From assembly GCF_005796225.1 (NCBI RefSeq), contig NZ_VAHO01000010.1, positions 62,001 to 126,000 on the forward strand: DNA of 64,000 nucleotides, written 5' to 3'. How positions within the stretch are numbered: position 1 is the stretch's first letter; each line of letters begins with the position of its first letter. The notes beneath the pieces were generated by a model, which was not told where the DNA came from, did no database searches, and saw only the letters and a program-made list of their open reading frames with translations. Source of the DNA: Pseudarthrobacter sp. NamE5 (GTDB lineage: Bacteria > Actinomycetota > Actinomycetes > Actinomycetales > Micrococcaceae). The translations under genes and the position numbers were made by a program. Shown piece by piece: positions 16,442-24,701 of the stretch.

Positions 16442-16783
16442 CTAATACGCTGAGTACGGGTTGGCTGTCAGCATCTCCAAAGTGGCCGGGTCGGCGGTAG
16501 CGCCCAAAACCACTGCGGCTCCCGCCATCAGCACGCCCATCGCCGTTGCCATACCTGCCCAGGCGGTCAGGAGCTTCCAGTCCTCCCGCAGCACGCTGCC
16601 CACGGTCTCGGGAAGCTTGATGCCGGGTGCGATGAGGTTGGGCGCGCTGTCGACGCTGCCATCGTCCAGCCAGGCCACTACCTGGTCATTGTCCCGGTCG
16701 ACCCGCATGGAGCAGATGTGGTTGCCGTGGCGGGCCAGGAGGATGTCGTGGCCTGCAAGGTGGCGGCGCTGGAGAGTGATCAA
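16442..16783 (-). CDS. small uncharacterised protein with a C-terminal membrane segment
   Basis: I do not recognise this 113-residue protein. The probable start is TTG (complement of 16781-16783) preceded by AAGGGG at 5 nt. The first half, LITLQRRHLAGHDILLARHGNHICSMRVDRDNDQVVAWLDDGSVDSAP, looks like a small beta-rich domain. The end contains one or two hydrophobic helices (LLTAWAGMATAMGVLMAGAAVVLGATA). The open frame continues far upstream, but that extension is antisense to the universal stress gene region and lacks coding character. It is probably exported in type II orientation or tail-anchored; function unknown. Confidence 0.55.
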   Translation of the reverse strand: MITLQRRHLAGHDILLARHGNHICSMRVDRDNDQVVAWLDDGSVDSAPNLIAPGIKLPETVGSVLREDWKLLTAWAGMATAMGVLMAGAAVVLGATADPATLEMLTANPYSAY

Positions 16784-16938
16784 TGGTGCCCCTTGATGGT
16801 GGTGGATGCTGAGTGTCCGCGCCGTTGGGGCCGTATTCAATCTTATCTTCGTGCGCAGGGCGAAAGCCCTGGAAAGGCCGTGAGAACAGACACCCCCACA
16901 GCGACGTGCGCCACCAGGGGGAATGTCCGCGGTAACTG

Positions 16939-17367
16939 TTAGTCGGCGTCGTAGGTGTTGGCGATGTAAACGTCGCAGGGAGCATTGTGGGCAACACTGT
17001 TGGCGACGCTGCCCAGCACCCTGCCGATGCCGTGCATCCTGCGGTTTCCCACCACGATGATCCGGGCTTCCGTCCGCAGCGCTTCCTTGATCAGCGCATC
17101 CGCCGGCCTGCCGCGGGCGGCGGAGTAGGTGATCTTGATGTCCCTGCCCAGCGAATCCGCGACCGTACGGGCAACATGCTCGGCGGCATCGGCGTCGGAC
17201 ACTATCCACTGGTCGCTGCCGCTGCCGAAGACCTCCGTGCGGTCGCTGTCGAAGGCCGACACCACATGGAGGGAGACGCCCAGGGCGGCTGCGAGATCCC
17301 GTGCCGCTTCCGCTGCCTTCTTTGCCGTGGCGCTGCCGTCCACGCCGACAAGTACCGTGCCGCTCAT
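16939..17367 (-). CDS. universal stress protein (UspA family)
   Basis: The 142-residue single-domain protein starts with VLVGVDGSATAKKAA, the first beta strand and phosphate-loop aspartate. It ends with the ATP-binding signature GNRRMHGIGRVLGSVANSVAHNAPCDVYI (G-2x-G-9x-G-S). Such proteins bind ATP and are induced by starvation or hypoxia; the biochemical role is not settled. GGAG lies 6 nt before the ATG complementary to 17365-17367. It sits between two minus-strand genes with a separate 155-bp leader to the next one downstream. Confidence 0.93.
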   Translation of the reverse strand: MSGTVLVGVDGSATAKKAAEAARDLAAALGVSLHVVSAFDSDRTEVFGSGSDQWIVSDADAAEHVARTVADSLGRDIKITYSAARGRPADALIKEALRTEARIIVVGNRRMHGIGRVLGSVANSVAHNAPCDVYIANTYDAD

Positions 17368-17411
17368 CCCTGCTCCCTTTGCTTGGTCCTATGGCACTGT
17401 TCAGGCCTACG

Positions 17412-18704
17412 CTACAGTGCGGCGATGGCTTCCTGAAGCACCGGCGCAAGGCGGCGAACCCCTTCGGCAATGGCCTCGGGCGGCACCGCGCTGAAGGCAA
17501 GGCGCAGCTTGTTGGACGGCTCGTCCGACGGCGTGAAGGCGGCTCCCGGAATAAACACCACCCCCGCCTCGATCGCCTTATGCAGTAGGGGATACGTGTC
17601 CACACCTTCCGGGAGCGTCACCCAGACGAAAAAGCCGCCTTCCGGGCTGGTCCAGGTGGTCCCTGCCGGCATATGTTCCGCCAGGGCTGCAAGCATGGCC
17701 CTACACCGCTCGGCGTACAGGCTGCGGTACGTCTCGATCTGGCCCTTCCAGTCGTACTCGCGCAGATACGCAGAGATGAGCATCTGGTTGAACGCCGGCG
17801 GGCACAGAGTCACCGATTCCGCTGCGAGGTAATACCGGCGCTGCAGGTGTTCGGGAACCAGGGCCCAGCCGATGCGCAGCCCTGGCGCGAAGATCTTGGA
17901 AAAGGAGCCCATGTAGATCACGTCGCCCGGGTTGCCGGCCCGAAGCGGCGGAAGGGGCTCCCCGCTGTACCGGAGCAGCCCGTACGGGTTGTCTTCGACC
18001 ACCAGGATATTAGCGTTGCGGCATATGTCTACAACCTGCTGGCGCCGGTTTTTGGCGAGGGTTATTCCTGAGGGGTTGTTGAAGTTGGGAATGGTGTAGA
18101 GAAACTTGATGCTTTTACCGGCCAGCTGGAGGGCTGCGATCTTTGCCTCCAGGAGCTCGGGGACCAGGCCCGACTGGTCCATTTCCACACTTACCACCTG
18201 GACCTGGTACGCCTCGAACGTGTTCAACGCGCCCACGTAGGTTGGGTCTTCAACCAGCACCACATCGCCAGGGTTGCAGAAGACCTTGGTGGCCACGTCC
18301 TGGGCGGACTGCGAACCGGCGGTGATCACCACGTTCCGGGGCAGGGCATCATGGATGCCTTCCGCGGCCATCACTTCACAGGTCTGGTTCCGCAGCTCTT
18401 CCGAACCTTGGCCGCTGCTGTACTGCAGCGCAGTAAGCCCGTCCTCCGCGATGATCCTGGCCGCGGTGGCGGCAAGCCGGTCCAGCGGGAGGGACTGCAG
18501 GTAGGGACTCCCGCCCGCCAGTGAGACGAGCCCCGGGCGCATGGAGATGTCAAAAACATCCCGCACCGCTGACTGGCGGATGTTTGCGGCGCGTTCAGAG
18601 AACAGCTCGTCGTGGCGGTGGGCGGAAGTAGCCGCCCGCTCGATGGCATCAATGGCTTCGGCCGGCAGCGTCCCTGCTGCGGCGTCCAGTGTTTCGTGGC
18701 TCAC
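17412..18704 (-). CDS. PLP-dependent aminotransferase, class I (2-aminoadipate/MocR-related type)
   Basis: The 430-residue enzyme has the order typical of LysN/AroAT-like transaminases: VSLAGGSPYLQSLPLDRL, ALQYSSGQGSEELRN, ITAGSQSAQDV, YTIPNFNNPSGIT, VVEDNPYGLLRY and the PLP lysine in GSFSKIFAPGLRIGW. It corresponds to the catalytic part of MocR regulators but has no N-terminal winged helix. The chosen start is the GTG complementary to 18702-18704; the upstream in-frame extension runs into the lipoprotein gene and has no family match I can see. Amino donor and acceptor are unknown. Confidence 0.88.
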   Translation of the reverse strand: MSHETLDAAAGTLPAEAIDAIERAATSAHRHDELFSERAANIRQSAVRDVFDISMRPGLVSLAGGSPYLQSLPLDRLAATAARIIAEDGLTALQYSSGQGSEELRNQTCEVMAAEGIHDALPRNVVITAGSQSAQDVATKVFCNPGDVVLVEDPTYVGALNTFEAYQVQVVSVEMDQSGLVPELLEAKIAALQLAGKSIKFLYTIPNFNNPSGITLAKNRRQQVVDICRNANILVVEDNPYGLLRYSGEPLPPLRAGNPGDVIYMGSFSKIFAPGLRIGWALVPEHLQRRYYLAAESVTLCPPAFNQMLISAYLREYDWKGQIETYRSLYAERCRAMLAALAEHMPAGTTWTSPEGGFFVWVTLPEGVDTYPLLHKAIEAGVVFIPGAAFTPSDEPSNKLRLAFSAVPPEAIAEGVRRLAPVLQEAIAAL

Positions 18705-18751
18705 ATCATCAGGATACAGCGGAGAGTTGTCTTCAAAGCAACATCCGTTGA

Positions 18752-19582
18752 CTAGCCCAGCGTCAACGCCTCCGTCAGGGTACGCCCGTTGACGTAGATT
18801 TCTGCGCGGATGGCACCGACTGAGGCCAAGGCTGTCTGGGTCAGCTGGGCTTCCATCCGTGGAACATCGCAAGTGCCCCCGGGCCTCAGGACGCCCGTCA
18901 GGTATACCGTCACCGTGGTGCCGTCGAAGCTCCCGGCGAGGAACTTCAGCCGTGATTCGGACAAGGCGTTGTAGGCCGTTGCACCCCCTGCGGAGTGAAC
19001 CGCTTGCTGCGGCGCGTTCAAAAGTGCTCCGATGGCTGCGGCAAGCGGCTCCTCGCCCGCCCTGCTCTCCTGGGCGAATCCCACCAGGCTGTCGTTGCAG
19101 CCAAACCGCACGCCGTGCTTGCCGCCGTCGTCCAGCAACACGTAGTAAGCCGTTACCGTGGCCGCCGCGATCCTGTCGCCGGTTGCGGGGCCGGGGCTAC
19201 CGGCTGCCGGCGACTGCGGCGCCGGGTCCGAGGGGGACGGTTCGGTAGCCGGAAGGGAACCCCCTTGCCCGCTTGGGGCGGGAGTGCCTGTGCCATGAGC
19301 GTCCGCATCATCGGGATTATCGCGATCTCCCGCTCCGTCCGGCGGGGACGGTGGAGCGGAGGTTCCAGGCGGGGCTGCGTTTTGAGGCTGCGGTACCGGG
19401 GTCAGGGACGGCGGCGCGGCGGCCGGCGTACTTCCAGTGATGGCCATGGGAGCGGAAGAAGCCGGCGCTGGTCCGCGGACGTCCTGGATTGAGCACCCGC
19501 CGAGGCACAGCGGAAGCGCCAGGCTGGCTGCCGCCGCCCGCCGCGCTGCCCTGCCTTTTTCTGAACTCGACCCTGCCCGCAT
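18752..19582 (-). CDS. GerMN-domain lipoprotein
   Basis: The 276-residue protein begins MRAGSSSEKGRAARRAAAASLALPLCLGGCS, a lipoprotein signal with lipobox LGGC (lipidated Cys at about residue 31). A Pro/Ala/Ser-rich linker of about 90 residues follows, then a C-terminal GerMN domain (RIAAATVTAYYVLLDDGGKHG to AEIYVNGRTLTEALTL). GerMN domains occur in spore germination lipoproteins and in surface lipoproteins of non-sporulating actinobacteria such as LpqB. This organism group does not sporulate, so an envelope role is more likely. A long upstream open frame without coding character was excluded. Confidence 0.85.
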   Translation of the reverse strand: MRAGSSSEKGRAARRAAAASLALPLCLGGCSIQDVRGPAPASSAPMAITGSTPAAAPPSLTPVPQPQNAAPPGTSAPPSPPDGAGDRDNPDDADAHGTGTPAPSGQGGSLPATEPSPSDPAPQSPAAGSPGPATGDRIAAATVTAYYVLLDDGGKHGVRFGCNDSLVGFAQESRAGEEPLAAAIGALLNAPQQAVHSAGGATAYNALSESRLKFLAGSFDGTTVTVYLTGVLRPGGTCDVPRMEAQLTQTALASVGAIRAEIYVNGRTLTEALTLG

Positions 19583-19710
19583 GCCTGCACCGCAATCCTG
19601 TTTCCGGTCCGGTGGATTAACGTTACGGCCCGCCGCAACTGGGCGAAAATGCCGGGACAATACCGGTTGGGACAAGAGTTGGTCACGGCGGGAACCCGTG
19701 CGCGGGGACG

Positions 19711-20955
19711 TCAGGGCGCCGGTTGCCCCGGCCACTCCCTGCCAGCCCACGGGTCGTAGTCGGCAACCAGTTCCTCCTGTGGGGGCCGGTCCGGCTCGGG
19801 GACGTGCTGCAGGTTCACGCGGACCCGGTACCAGAGCGAGCTTGATCCGCGCATCCCGTCCACCAGGACGTCGGCGGGGTGCAGGGCCGGAACCAGGTCC
19901 GCGTGCCGGGACTTCCATTCGTCCAAGGCGGCCAGCGCCTCGGATTTGGTCTTGGTGCGGGCCACCTCGATGAGCGGCATCACGGACTGGCGGCGGCCCG
20001 ACCCATCACCCCCGCGGGGAGGTTTCTCGGCGGGGCCGAGTTCGGCTGCCAGCGCCAGCAGGCCTTCCAGCGTGCCGGCCGCGTCGTCAATCCCCTCGTG
20101 GGGGTCGCCCATGTCAGCGAACCGCCCGGGCACAGTGCGGACGGTGAACTCCTCCGGGCGGGCTGAACGCACCTCGTCCCAGGTGAGCGGCATGGACACG
20201 CGGGCATCCGGCAGGGGGCGGACCGAGTACGCAGACGCCACGGTGCGGTCTTTCGCGTTCTGGTTGAAGTCGACAAACACGCTCTCGCCGCGTTCCTCCT
20301 TCCACCACCGTGCCGTGGCCAGGCCCGGAGCGCGGTTTTCCACCTCCCGGGCAAGGGTTTCGGCTGCGAGCCGCACATCGCGGAAGGACCACCGGGGTGC
20401 GATTCGCACCAGGATGTGAAGACCCCGCGAGCCGCTGGTCTTCGGCCAGCCCACCAGCCCCACGTCATCCAGGACTTCGCGCGCCACATGGGCGACATCC
20501 ACGATCTGGGACCAGTCCACCCCCGGCATCGGATCAAGGTCCACCCGAAGCTCGTCCGGGTGCTCAAGGTCCTCCGCACGCACGGGGTGGGGGTTGAGGT
20601 CGAGGCAGCCAAGGTTCACGACCCATGCAAGTCCTGCGGCATCCCGGATAACCGCCTCTTCAGCTGAAGTCCCCGATGCATAGCGGAGAGTGGCCGTATC
20701 AATGAAGTCCGGATGGTTCTCGGGGACCCGCTTCTGGAAGAACGGTTCGGCGTCGATGCCTTTCGGAAAACGCTTGAGCACCATGGGCCGGCCGCCTGCG
20801 CCGCGCAGCGCGCCGTCCGCCACTGACACGTAGTAGCGCACCAGGTCCAGTTTCGTAAGCCCCGGCCCCGGGAACAGCACCTTGTCCGGACTGGAGATGC
20901 GTACCTCTGCTCCCGATATCTCCAGGATCTCTGCCGGCGCCTTCGAGGGGTTCAT
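19711..20955 (-). CDS. stand-alone LigD-type DNA polymerase/primase (AEP superfamily)
   Basis: The 414-residue protein matches the polymerase module of bacterial LigD: SSPDKVLFPGPGLTKLDLVRYYVSVADGAL, VNLGCLDLNPHPVR, the metal-binding ELRVDLDPMPGVDW, TSGSRGLHILVRI, and VFVDFNQNAKDRTVASAYSVRP. It lacks ligase and nuclease domains and has an extra C-terminal region of about 100 residues (IEVARTKTKSEALAALDEWKSRH onward). Such enzymes add ribo- or deoxynucleotides during end joining. No Ku or ligase gene is in the window. TAGCGT 6 nt before the ATG implies a leaderless transcript. Confidence 0.92.
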   Translation of the reverse strand: MNPSKAPAEILEISGAEVRISSPDKVLFPGPGLTKLDLVRYYVSVADGALRGAGGRPMVLKRFPKGIDAEPFFQKRVPENHPDFIDTATLRYASGTSAEEAVIRDAAGLAWVVNLGCLDLNPHPVRAEDLEHPDELRVDLDPMPGVDWSQIVDVAHVAREVLDDVGLVGWPKTSGSRGLHILVRIAPRWSFRDVRLAAETLAREVENRAPGLATARWWKEERGESVFVDFNQNAKDRTVASAYSVRPLPDARVSMPLTWDEVRSARPEEFTVRTVPGRFADMGDPHEGIDDAAGTLEGLLALAAELGPAEKPPRGGDGSGRRQSVMPLIEVARTKTKSEALAALDEWKSRHADLVPALHPADVLVDGMRGSSSLWYRVRVNLQHVPEPDRPPQEELVADYDPWAGREWPGQPAP

Positions 20956-20961
20956 TCCGCC

Positions 20962-20967
20962 ACGCTA
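20962..20967 (-). promoter_or_regulatory. leaderless -10 (TAGCGT) for the LigD-type polymerase gene
   Basis: On the minus strand TAGCGT ends 6 nt before the ATG at 20955, with no Shine-Dalgarno sequence in between. Confidence 0.5.
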
Positions 20968-21020
20968 GCAACGATCGGACCGCGCAGCCAGAACCAAAGG
21001 GGCGGCCCGATAGGCAGCAA

Positions 21021-21049
21021 TGCCCCGGCCCACCTTGGGCGCCGGGGCA
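21021..21049 (-). terminator. terminator after the flavin reductase gene
   Basis: TGCCCCGGC (21021-21029) pairs perfectly with GCCGGGGCA (21041-21049) around an 11-nt loop, 22 nt beyond the stop of the minus-strand flavin reductase gene. Confidence 0.65.
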
Positions 21050-21071
21050 CTGACGTCAGGGAGTGCGGTGG

Positions 21072-21629
21072 CTATGCCGCCGGCTGGGAGGCAGCGAGGG
21101 CGTCGAACACGCCCTTGATCTGCTCCACGACCTCAGCGTCGTCCTTGGGGTGGATTTCGGCAAAACGCACCATGGAACCCGGAACGGCCAGCTTGACGTC
21201 TTCCAGCACCTGGGCACCGGCGATGCCTGCAGCCTTGCGGGCCTCGTCCTGGGCCCAGACGCCGCCGTACTGGCCGAAGGCGGTTCCGACGACGGCCGTC
21301 GGCTTTCCGGCGAGGGCTCCGGCGCCGAAGGGGCGGGACAGCCAGTCGATGGCGTTCTTCAGTGCTGCGGGGACGGTGCCGTTGTGCTCGGGGGTGACCA
21401 GCAGGACAGTATCAGCCTCGCTGGCCGCGGCGCGCAGAGCGGCGGCGGCGGGGGGAACCTGGCCTTCGACGTCGATGTCCTCGTTGTAGAAGGGAATGTT
21501 GCCGAGGCTTTCGTGAATGACGACGTCCACCTGATCGGGTGCATTGAGCTGGATCGCTTCGGCGAGCTTCTGGTTGGTGGATTCTGCCCGGAGGCTGCCG
21601 ACGAGGGTGAGGACAGTGCTCTTGGTCAT
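21072..21629 (-). CDS. NAD(P)H-dependent FMN reductase family protein
   Basis: The 185-residue flavodoxin-like protein starts TKSTVLTLVGSLRAESTNQKLAEAI, with the FMN-phosphate loop GSLRAESTN. LLVTPEHNGTVPAALKNAIDWLSRP is the signature of the NADPH-dependent FMN reductase family (chromate/azo reductase relatives). Such enzymes reduce free flavin or quinones and small xenobiotics. AAGGAG 6 nt before the ATG complementary to 21627-21629 fixes the start. It is divergent from a TetR gene with a palindromic operator between them, so it is probably that regulator's target. Confidence 0.92.
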   Translation of the reverse strand: MTKSTVLTLVGSLRAESTNQKLAEAIQLNAPDQVDVVIHESLGNIPFYNEDIDVEGQVPPAAAALRAAASEADTVLLVTPEHNGTVPAALKNAIDWLSRPFGAGALAGKPTAVVGTAFGQYGGVWAQDEARKAAGIAGAQVLEDVKLAVPGSMVRFAEIHPKDDAEVVEQIKGVFDALAASQPAA

Positions 21630-21710
21630 GGGAACTCCTTGTGTTGGGTCCGCGGGAGGAGCCGCGGAGGGTTCGAGAGCTGAGGCAATTGCTGCCTTCA
21701 CCAGGGTAAA

Positions 21711-21724
21711 CGGACTGTGGTCCG
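21711..21724. promoter_or_regulatory. TetR-type operator between flavin reductase and its regulator
   Basis: CGGAC (21711-21715) and GTCCG (21720-21724) form a dyad around TGTG, flanked by AAA and CTT that extend the symmetry weakly. It lies in the 126-bp divergent gap, 19 nt upstream of the TetR gene's TAGACT -10 (21743-21748), where a repressor could block both genes. Confidence 0.65.
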
Positions 21725-21742
21725 CTTCTTATTCCCAAGGGC

Positions 21743-21748
21743 TAGACT
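21743..21748 (+). promoter_or_regulatory. leaderless -10 (TAGACT) for the TetR gene
   Basis: TAGACT ends 7 nt before the GTG at 21756. GGGGAA also lies in the gap, so a very short leadered start is the alternative. Confidence 0.45.
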
Positions 21749-21755
21749 GGGGAAT

Positions 21756-22370
21756 GTGAGCTTAATCCCACCGGGACCGGGACCGGGATCGGCGCAGCGG
21801 CTTGGGGCTGAACGCAGCGACGCCCTGCGGAACCGTGAGCGCCTGCTGTCTGCCGCCCGTGAACTAATCAGTGAATGTGGGGCGGAAGGCCTGACGATGG
21901 ATCGGTTGGCCGAGCAGGCGGGAGTGGGCAAGGGCACCGTCTTCCGCCGGTTTGGCAGCCGCGCAGGGCTGATGCAGACGCTCCTTAGCGAGTCGGAAGC
22001 TGAGTTCCAGGCCCGCTTCATGTTCGGACCGCCGCCCCTGGGGCCGGGCGCTCCGGGCCTGGAACGCCTCATTGCCTTCGGCGCCGGTCGCATTGGCTAC
22101 GTCATGGAGTATGGGGACCTCGCCCTTGCCGCCGACAGTGCTTCCCGTGGGCTGGCCGAAGTTCCCGCTGCGGCTCTCTGGCAGCGCCATATTGAGGTCC
22201 TGCTGCGGGAGGAGGGTTTTGAGCCGGAACCCTGGCTCATGGCCGGTTCCCTGGCATCCACCCTTGACCCGGCCCGGCTGTTAAGGCTGGCCCGGGGCCA
22301 CGGCGTGACGGTTGACCGGCTGGTTGCATCCTGGACGGATCTTGTCACGCGGGTTGTCGGGGCCGCGTAG
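21756..22370 (+). CDS. TetR/AcrR family regulator (probable repressor of the divergent flavin reductase)
   Basis: The 204-residue protein has an N-terminal TetR helix-turn-helix: ALRNRERLLSAARELISECGAEGLTMDRLAEQAGVGKGTVFRRFGSRAGLMQTLL (about residues 22-76). A helical ligand domain follows (GPGAPGLERLIAFGAGRIGYVMEYGDLALAAD). The GTG at 21756 is preferred to an ATG 39 bp upstream, because a TAGACT -10 lies 7 nt before it and the longer form would overlap the operator. The palindrome at 21711 is the likely autoregulatory site. Ligand unknown; a quinone or flavin-reductase substrate would make sense. Confidence 0.88.
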   Translation: MSLIPPGPGPGSAQRLGAERSDALRNRERLLSAARELISECGAEGLTMDRLAEQAGVGKGTVFRRFGSRAGLMQTLLSESEAEFQARFMFGPPPLGPGAPGLERLIAFGAGRIGYVMEYGDLALAADSASRGLAEVPAAALWQRHIEVLLREEGFEPEPWLMAGSLASTLDPARLLRLARGHGVTVDRLVASWTDLVTRVVGAA

Positions 22371-22725
22371 ATTACGTCAGCCGCTACCGTACGTCCAGTC
22401 AAATCAACTTCACAGAACTATTCATAACGATCTGATACGGCCGCCCGCTTTTCCGGGCATTCTCCCGCAAATTCGGGTGCGGCTTGTGATAGTTTCCTCT
22501 GGAATGTGACCCGCGACATAGTCCACCCGGATTGCCTGCCAAGGCCGCGGGAAGCCAGCCACCCGCTGGCAGAGGACCCAATGAAGCGGCACAACCCCCG
22601 CTGATCCGGGGATAACGGAAGGATTCAGCACGTTGATTGTTGATATGCCCAACACCCAGACACACCAATGCAACGCGCAGTTTCCCTCCCCCCGGCATAT
22701 GGCGGCGAAACGGAAATAACCCTCC
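22371..22725 (+). other. 355-bp gap upstream of the peptide ABC operon, with hairpins
   Basis: No convincing gene is present. GCCCG (22443-22447) and CGGGC (22454-22458) form a small hairpin that could end the TetR transcript. Further down, CTGCCA (22536-22541) plus GCGGG (22547-22551) pair with CCCGC (22562-22566) plus TGGCAG (22567-22572), an 11-bp interrupted stem. CCCCG (22596-22600) pairs with CGGGG (22607-22611). The last two would lie in the 5' leader of the ABC transporter mRNA. I could not match the leader to a known riboswitch. Confidence 0.45.
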
Positions 22726-23709
22726 ATGCTCAGGTATCTCGCCAAGCGCGGCATTACGTATATTTTCATGATTTTCCTGACCACCTCGGCGGGATACTTT
22801 CTGGCTGTCAGTTCCCTGAAACCGGCTCTGTTGGAACAGGAGCGAATTCCCCGCCCCACTCCGGAGCAGGTAGCCAACTCCATGCGCCTGAAGGGCCTCG
22901 ACCCGGACCTCAGCCCCTGGGAACGCTATGTCGAATGGCTTACGGCGATCGTCACCCGCTGGGACTGGGGCCGCAGCCCCAACGGTGCCTACATCAATGC
23001 TGAATTTGGCGACCGCGTCTGGATCTCCACCAGGCTCTTCCTTGCCTCGATCATCCTGACCCTCGTCATCGGGGTTGCACTGGGCGTCTACTCGGCCGCA
23101 CGCCAGTACAAGTTCCAGGACCGGGCCATCACCTCGTATAGCTACCTCGCCTATATCGTGCCCGCGCCCATCGCCTACTTCCTGGTGCAGTTGGGCGCCA
23201 TCAGCATCAACGAGACCGTGGGGGAGCGGATTTTCTTCGTCACCGGCATCTCCACACCGGGCATCCAGCCGGGCTGGGCCCAGTTCGTGGACATGTTGGC
23301 GCATTACGCGGTTCCCACCGTCGCCATCACCCTCGTGGGGTGGGGCTCCTACCAGATCGCCCAGCGCCAGTACCTCCTGGACAACGTCAACGCGGATTTC
23401 GTCCGGACGGCCAGGGCAAAAGGGCTTACCCGGAACCAGGCTATTTCCCGGCATGCACTGCGGGTCTCGTTCATTCCGGTAGCCCAAAGCATCGCCTTCA
23501 CCATCCCGGCCATCTTCGCCGGCGGTTTCTTCGCGGAGAAGATCTTCGCGTGGCCCGGCGTGGGGTCGTGGAGCATCGACGCCATCTCGCTGCAGGACGT
23601 CAACGCCGCCACCGCCACGCTGGCCTACGGTTCGGTCATTTTCGCCCTCGGCGCCATCCTGGCGGACTTTGCGACTACCCTTGTTGACCCGAGAGTGCGG
23701 GTGCAGTAA
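22726..23709 (+). CDS. ABC transporter permease, peptide/nickel type (DppB/OppB-like)
   Basis: The 327-residue membrane protein starts LRYLAKRGITYIFMIFLTTSAGYFL, the first of six predicted helices, followed by the long periplasm-side loop normal for DppB. The EAA-loop region is FVRTARAKGLTRNQAISRHALRVSFIPVAQ, which contacts the ATPase. It pairs with the next gene to form the channel of a peptide-type importer. It is the first gene of a four-gene operon after a long structured leader. Confidence 0.93.
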   Translation: MLRYLAKRGITYIFMIFLTTSAGYFLAVSSLKPALLEQERIPRPTPEQVANSMRLKGLDPDLSPWERYVEWLTAIVTRWDWGRSPNGAYINAEFGDRVWISTRLFLASIILTLVIGVALGVYSAARQYKFQDRAITSYSYLAYIVPAPIAYFLVQLGAISINETVGERIFFVTGISTPGIQPGWAQFVDMLAHYAVPTVAITLVGWGSYQIAQRQYLLDNVNADFVRTARAKGLTRNQAISRHALRVSFIPVAQSIAFTIPAIFAGGFFAEKIFAWPGVGSWSIDAISLQDVNAATATLAYGSVIFALGAILADFATTLVDPRVRVQ

Positions 23710-23711
23710 CC

Positions 23712-24701
23712 GTGACCAACCTTAATGCCGTCGACCCGGCCGCCGTTGCCCAGGACGCACATCTGGAGGGTGCCGACGTCGTCATCGGCAAAAACACCAT
23801 CATTTTCCGCCGCTTCATGCGGAACAGGACGGCCGTGGCGGGCCTGGCCATCTTCCTTGCCTTGACCCTTTTCTCCTTCATCGGCGGCTATTTCACGCCG
23901 TGGGACAAGGAAACCATCGACCCCTTCAACATCGGCATGCCACCGTCGGCTGAGCACTACCTCGGCACGTCCCAGGCGGGTATTGACCTCTATGCAATGA
24001 CGGTGGAAGGCACCAGGATCTCCATCCTGATCGGACTCATCGTAGGGCTGGTCTCGGTCCTTGTTGCCGCTGTCTACGGCTGCACCATGGCCTACTTCGG
24101 CGGCAAGGTGGACAAGGTGATGCTCTTCATCCTTGAAGCGCTCATCATGATGCCGGCCCTCCTGGTGGTTGCTGTGGCCACCAGCGGCGGAGGGGAAGGG
24201 CTCAAGCGGGACCTGCCCTCATGGCTGCTGCTGATCATCGTGCTGTTGGTCTTCAGCTGGATGGGCACCGCCAGGCTGATCCGTTCACTGTCCATGTCCC
24301 TGATGCAGCGGGACTTCGTCAAGGCAGCCCAGTACATGGGCATCCCGGCCCGCAGGATCGTCTGGCGGCATCTGGTCCCCAACATCGGATCGCTCCTGGT
24401 CCTGGACATCACCCGCGGCGTCACCGGCGCCATCCTCGCCGAGGTGGCCTTTTCCTTCATCGGCATCGGCATCAAGGTGCCGGACGTCAGCCTCGGGGTT
24501 CTTATCGGCGGCGCCACGTCCCAGGTGCAGACCTTCCCGTGGATGTTCTGGGTACCGCTGGCCGTCATGTTCCTCCTCACCGGCTCCCTGGCCATGATGA
24601 ATGACGGACTGCGCGACGCCTTCGACCCGAGCTCGAGCTCCAGCGGCAGCGCCACAAAACGCAAAGCCCTCAAAACCCGTGTGAAGAGGAACGCGTCATG
24701 A
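23712..24701 (+). CDS. ABC transporter permease, peptide/nickel type (DppC/OppC-like)
   Basis: The 329-residue protein starts at GTG, two bases after the stop of the first permease. An N-terminal cytoplasmic segment and first helix (RFMRNRTAVAGLAIFLALTLFSFIGGYFTP) precede the DppC pattern HYLGTSQAGIDLYAMTVEGTRISILIGLIVGLVSVLVA. The EAA loop is DFVKAAQYMGIPARRIVWRHLVPNI. It partners DppB-like gene 22726. Its stop overlaps the ATPase start in ATGA. Confidence 0.93.
   Translation: MTNLNAVDPAAVAQDAHLEGADVVIGKNTIIFRRFMRNRTAVAGLAIFLALTLFSFIGGYFTPWDKETIDPFNIGMPPSAEHYLGTSQAGIDLYAMTVEGTRISILIGLIVGLVSVLVAAVYGCTMAYFGGKVDKVMLFILEALIMMPALLVVAVATSGGGEGLKRDLPSWLLLIIVLLVFSWMGTARLIRSLSMSLMQRDFVKAAQYMGIPARRIVWRHLVPNIGSLLVLDITRGVTGAILAEVAFSFIGIGIKVPDVSLGVLIGGATSQVQTFPWMFWVPLAVMFLLTGSLAMMNDGLRDAFDPSSSSSGSATKRKALKTRVKRNAS

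Noticed and set aside
16442..17605. 387-codon minus-strand frame extending the small membrane protein
   Set aside because: The upstream 270 codons are out of frame with the real universal stress gene and overlap it; only the end after the TTG at 16783 looks coding.
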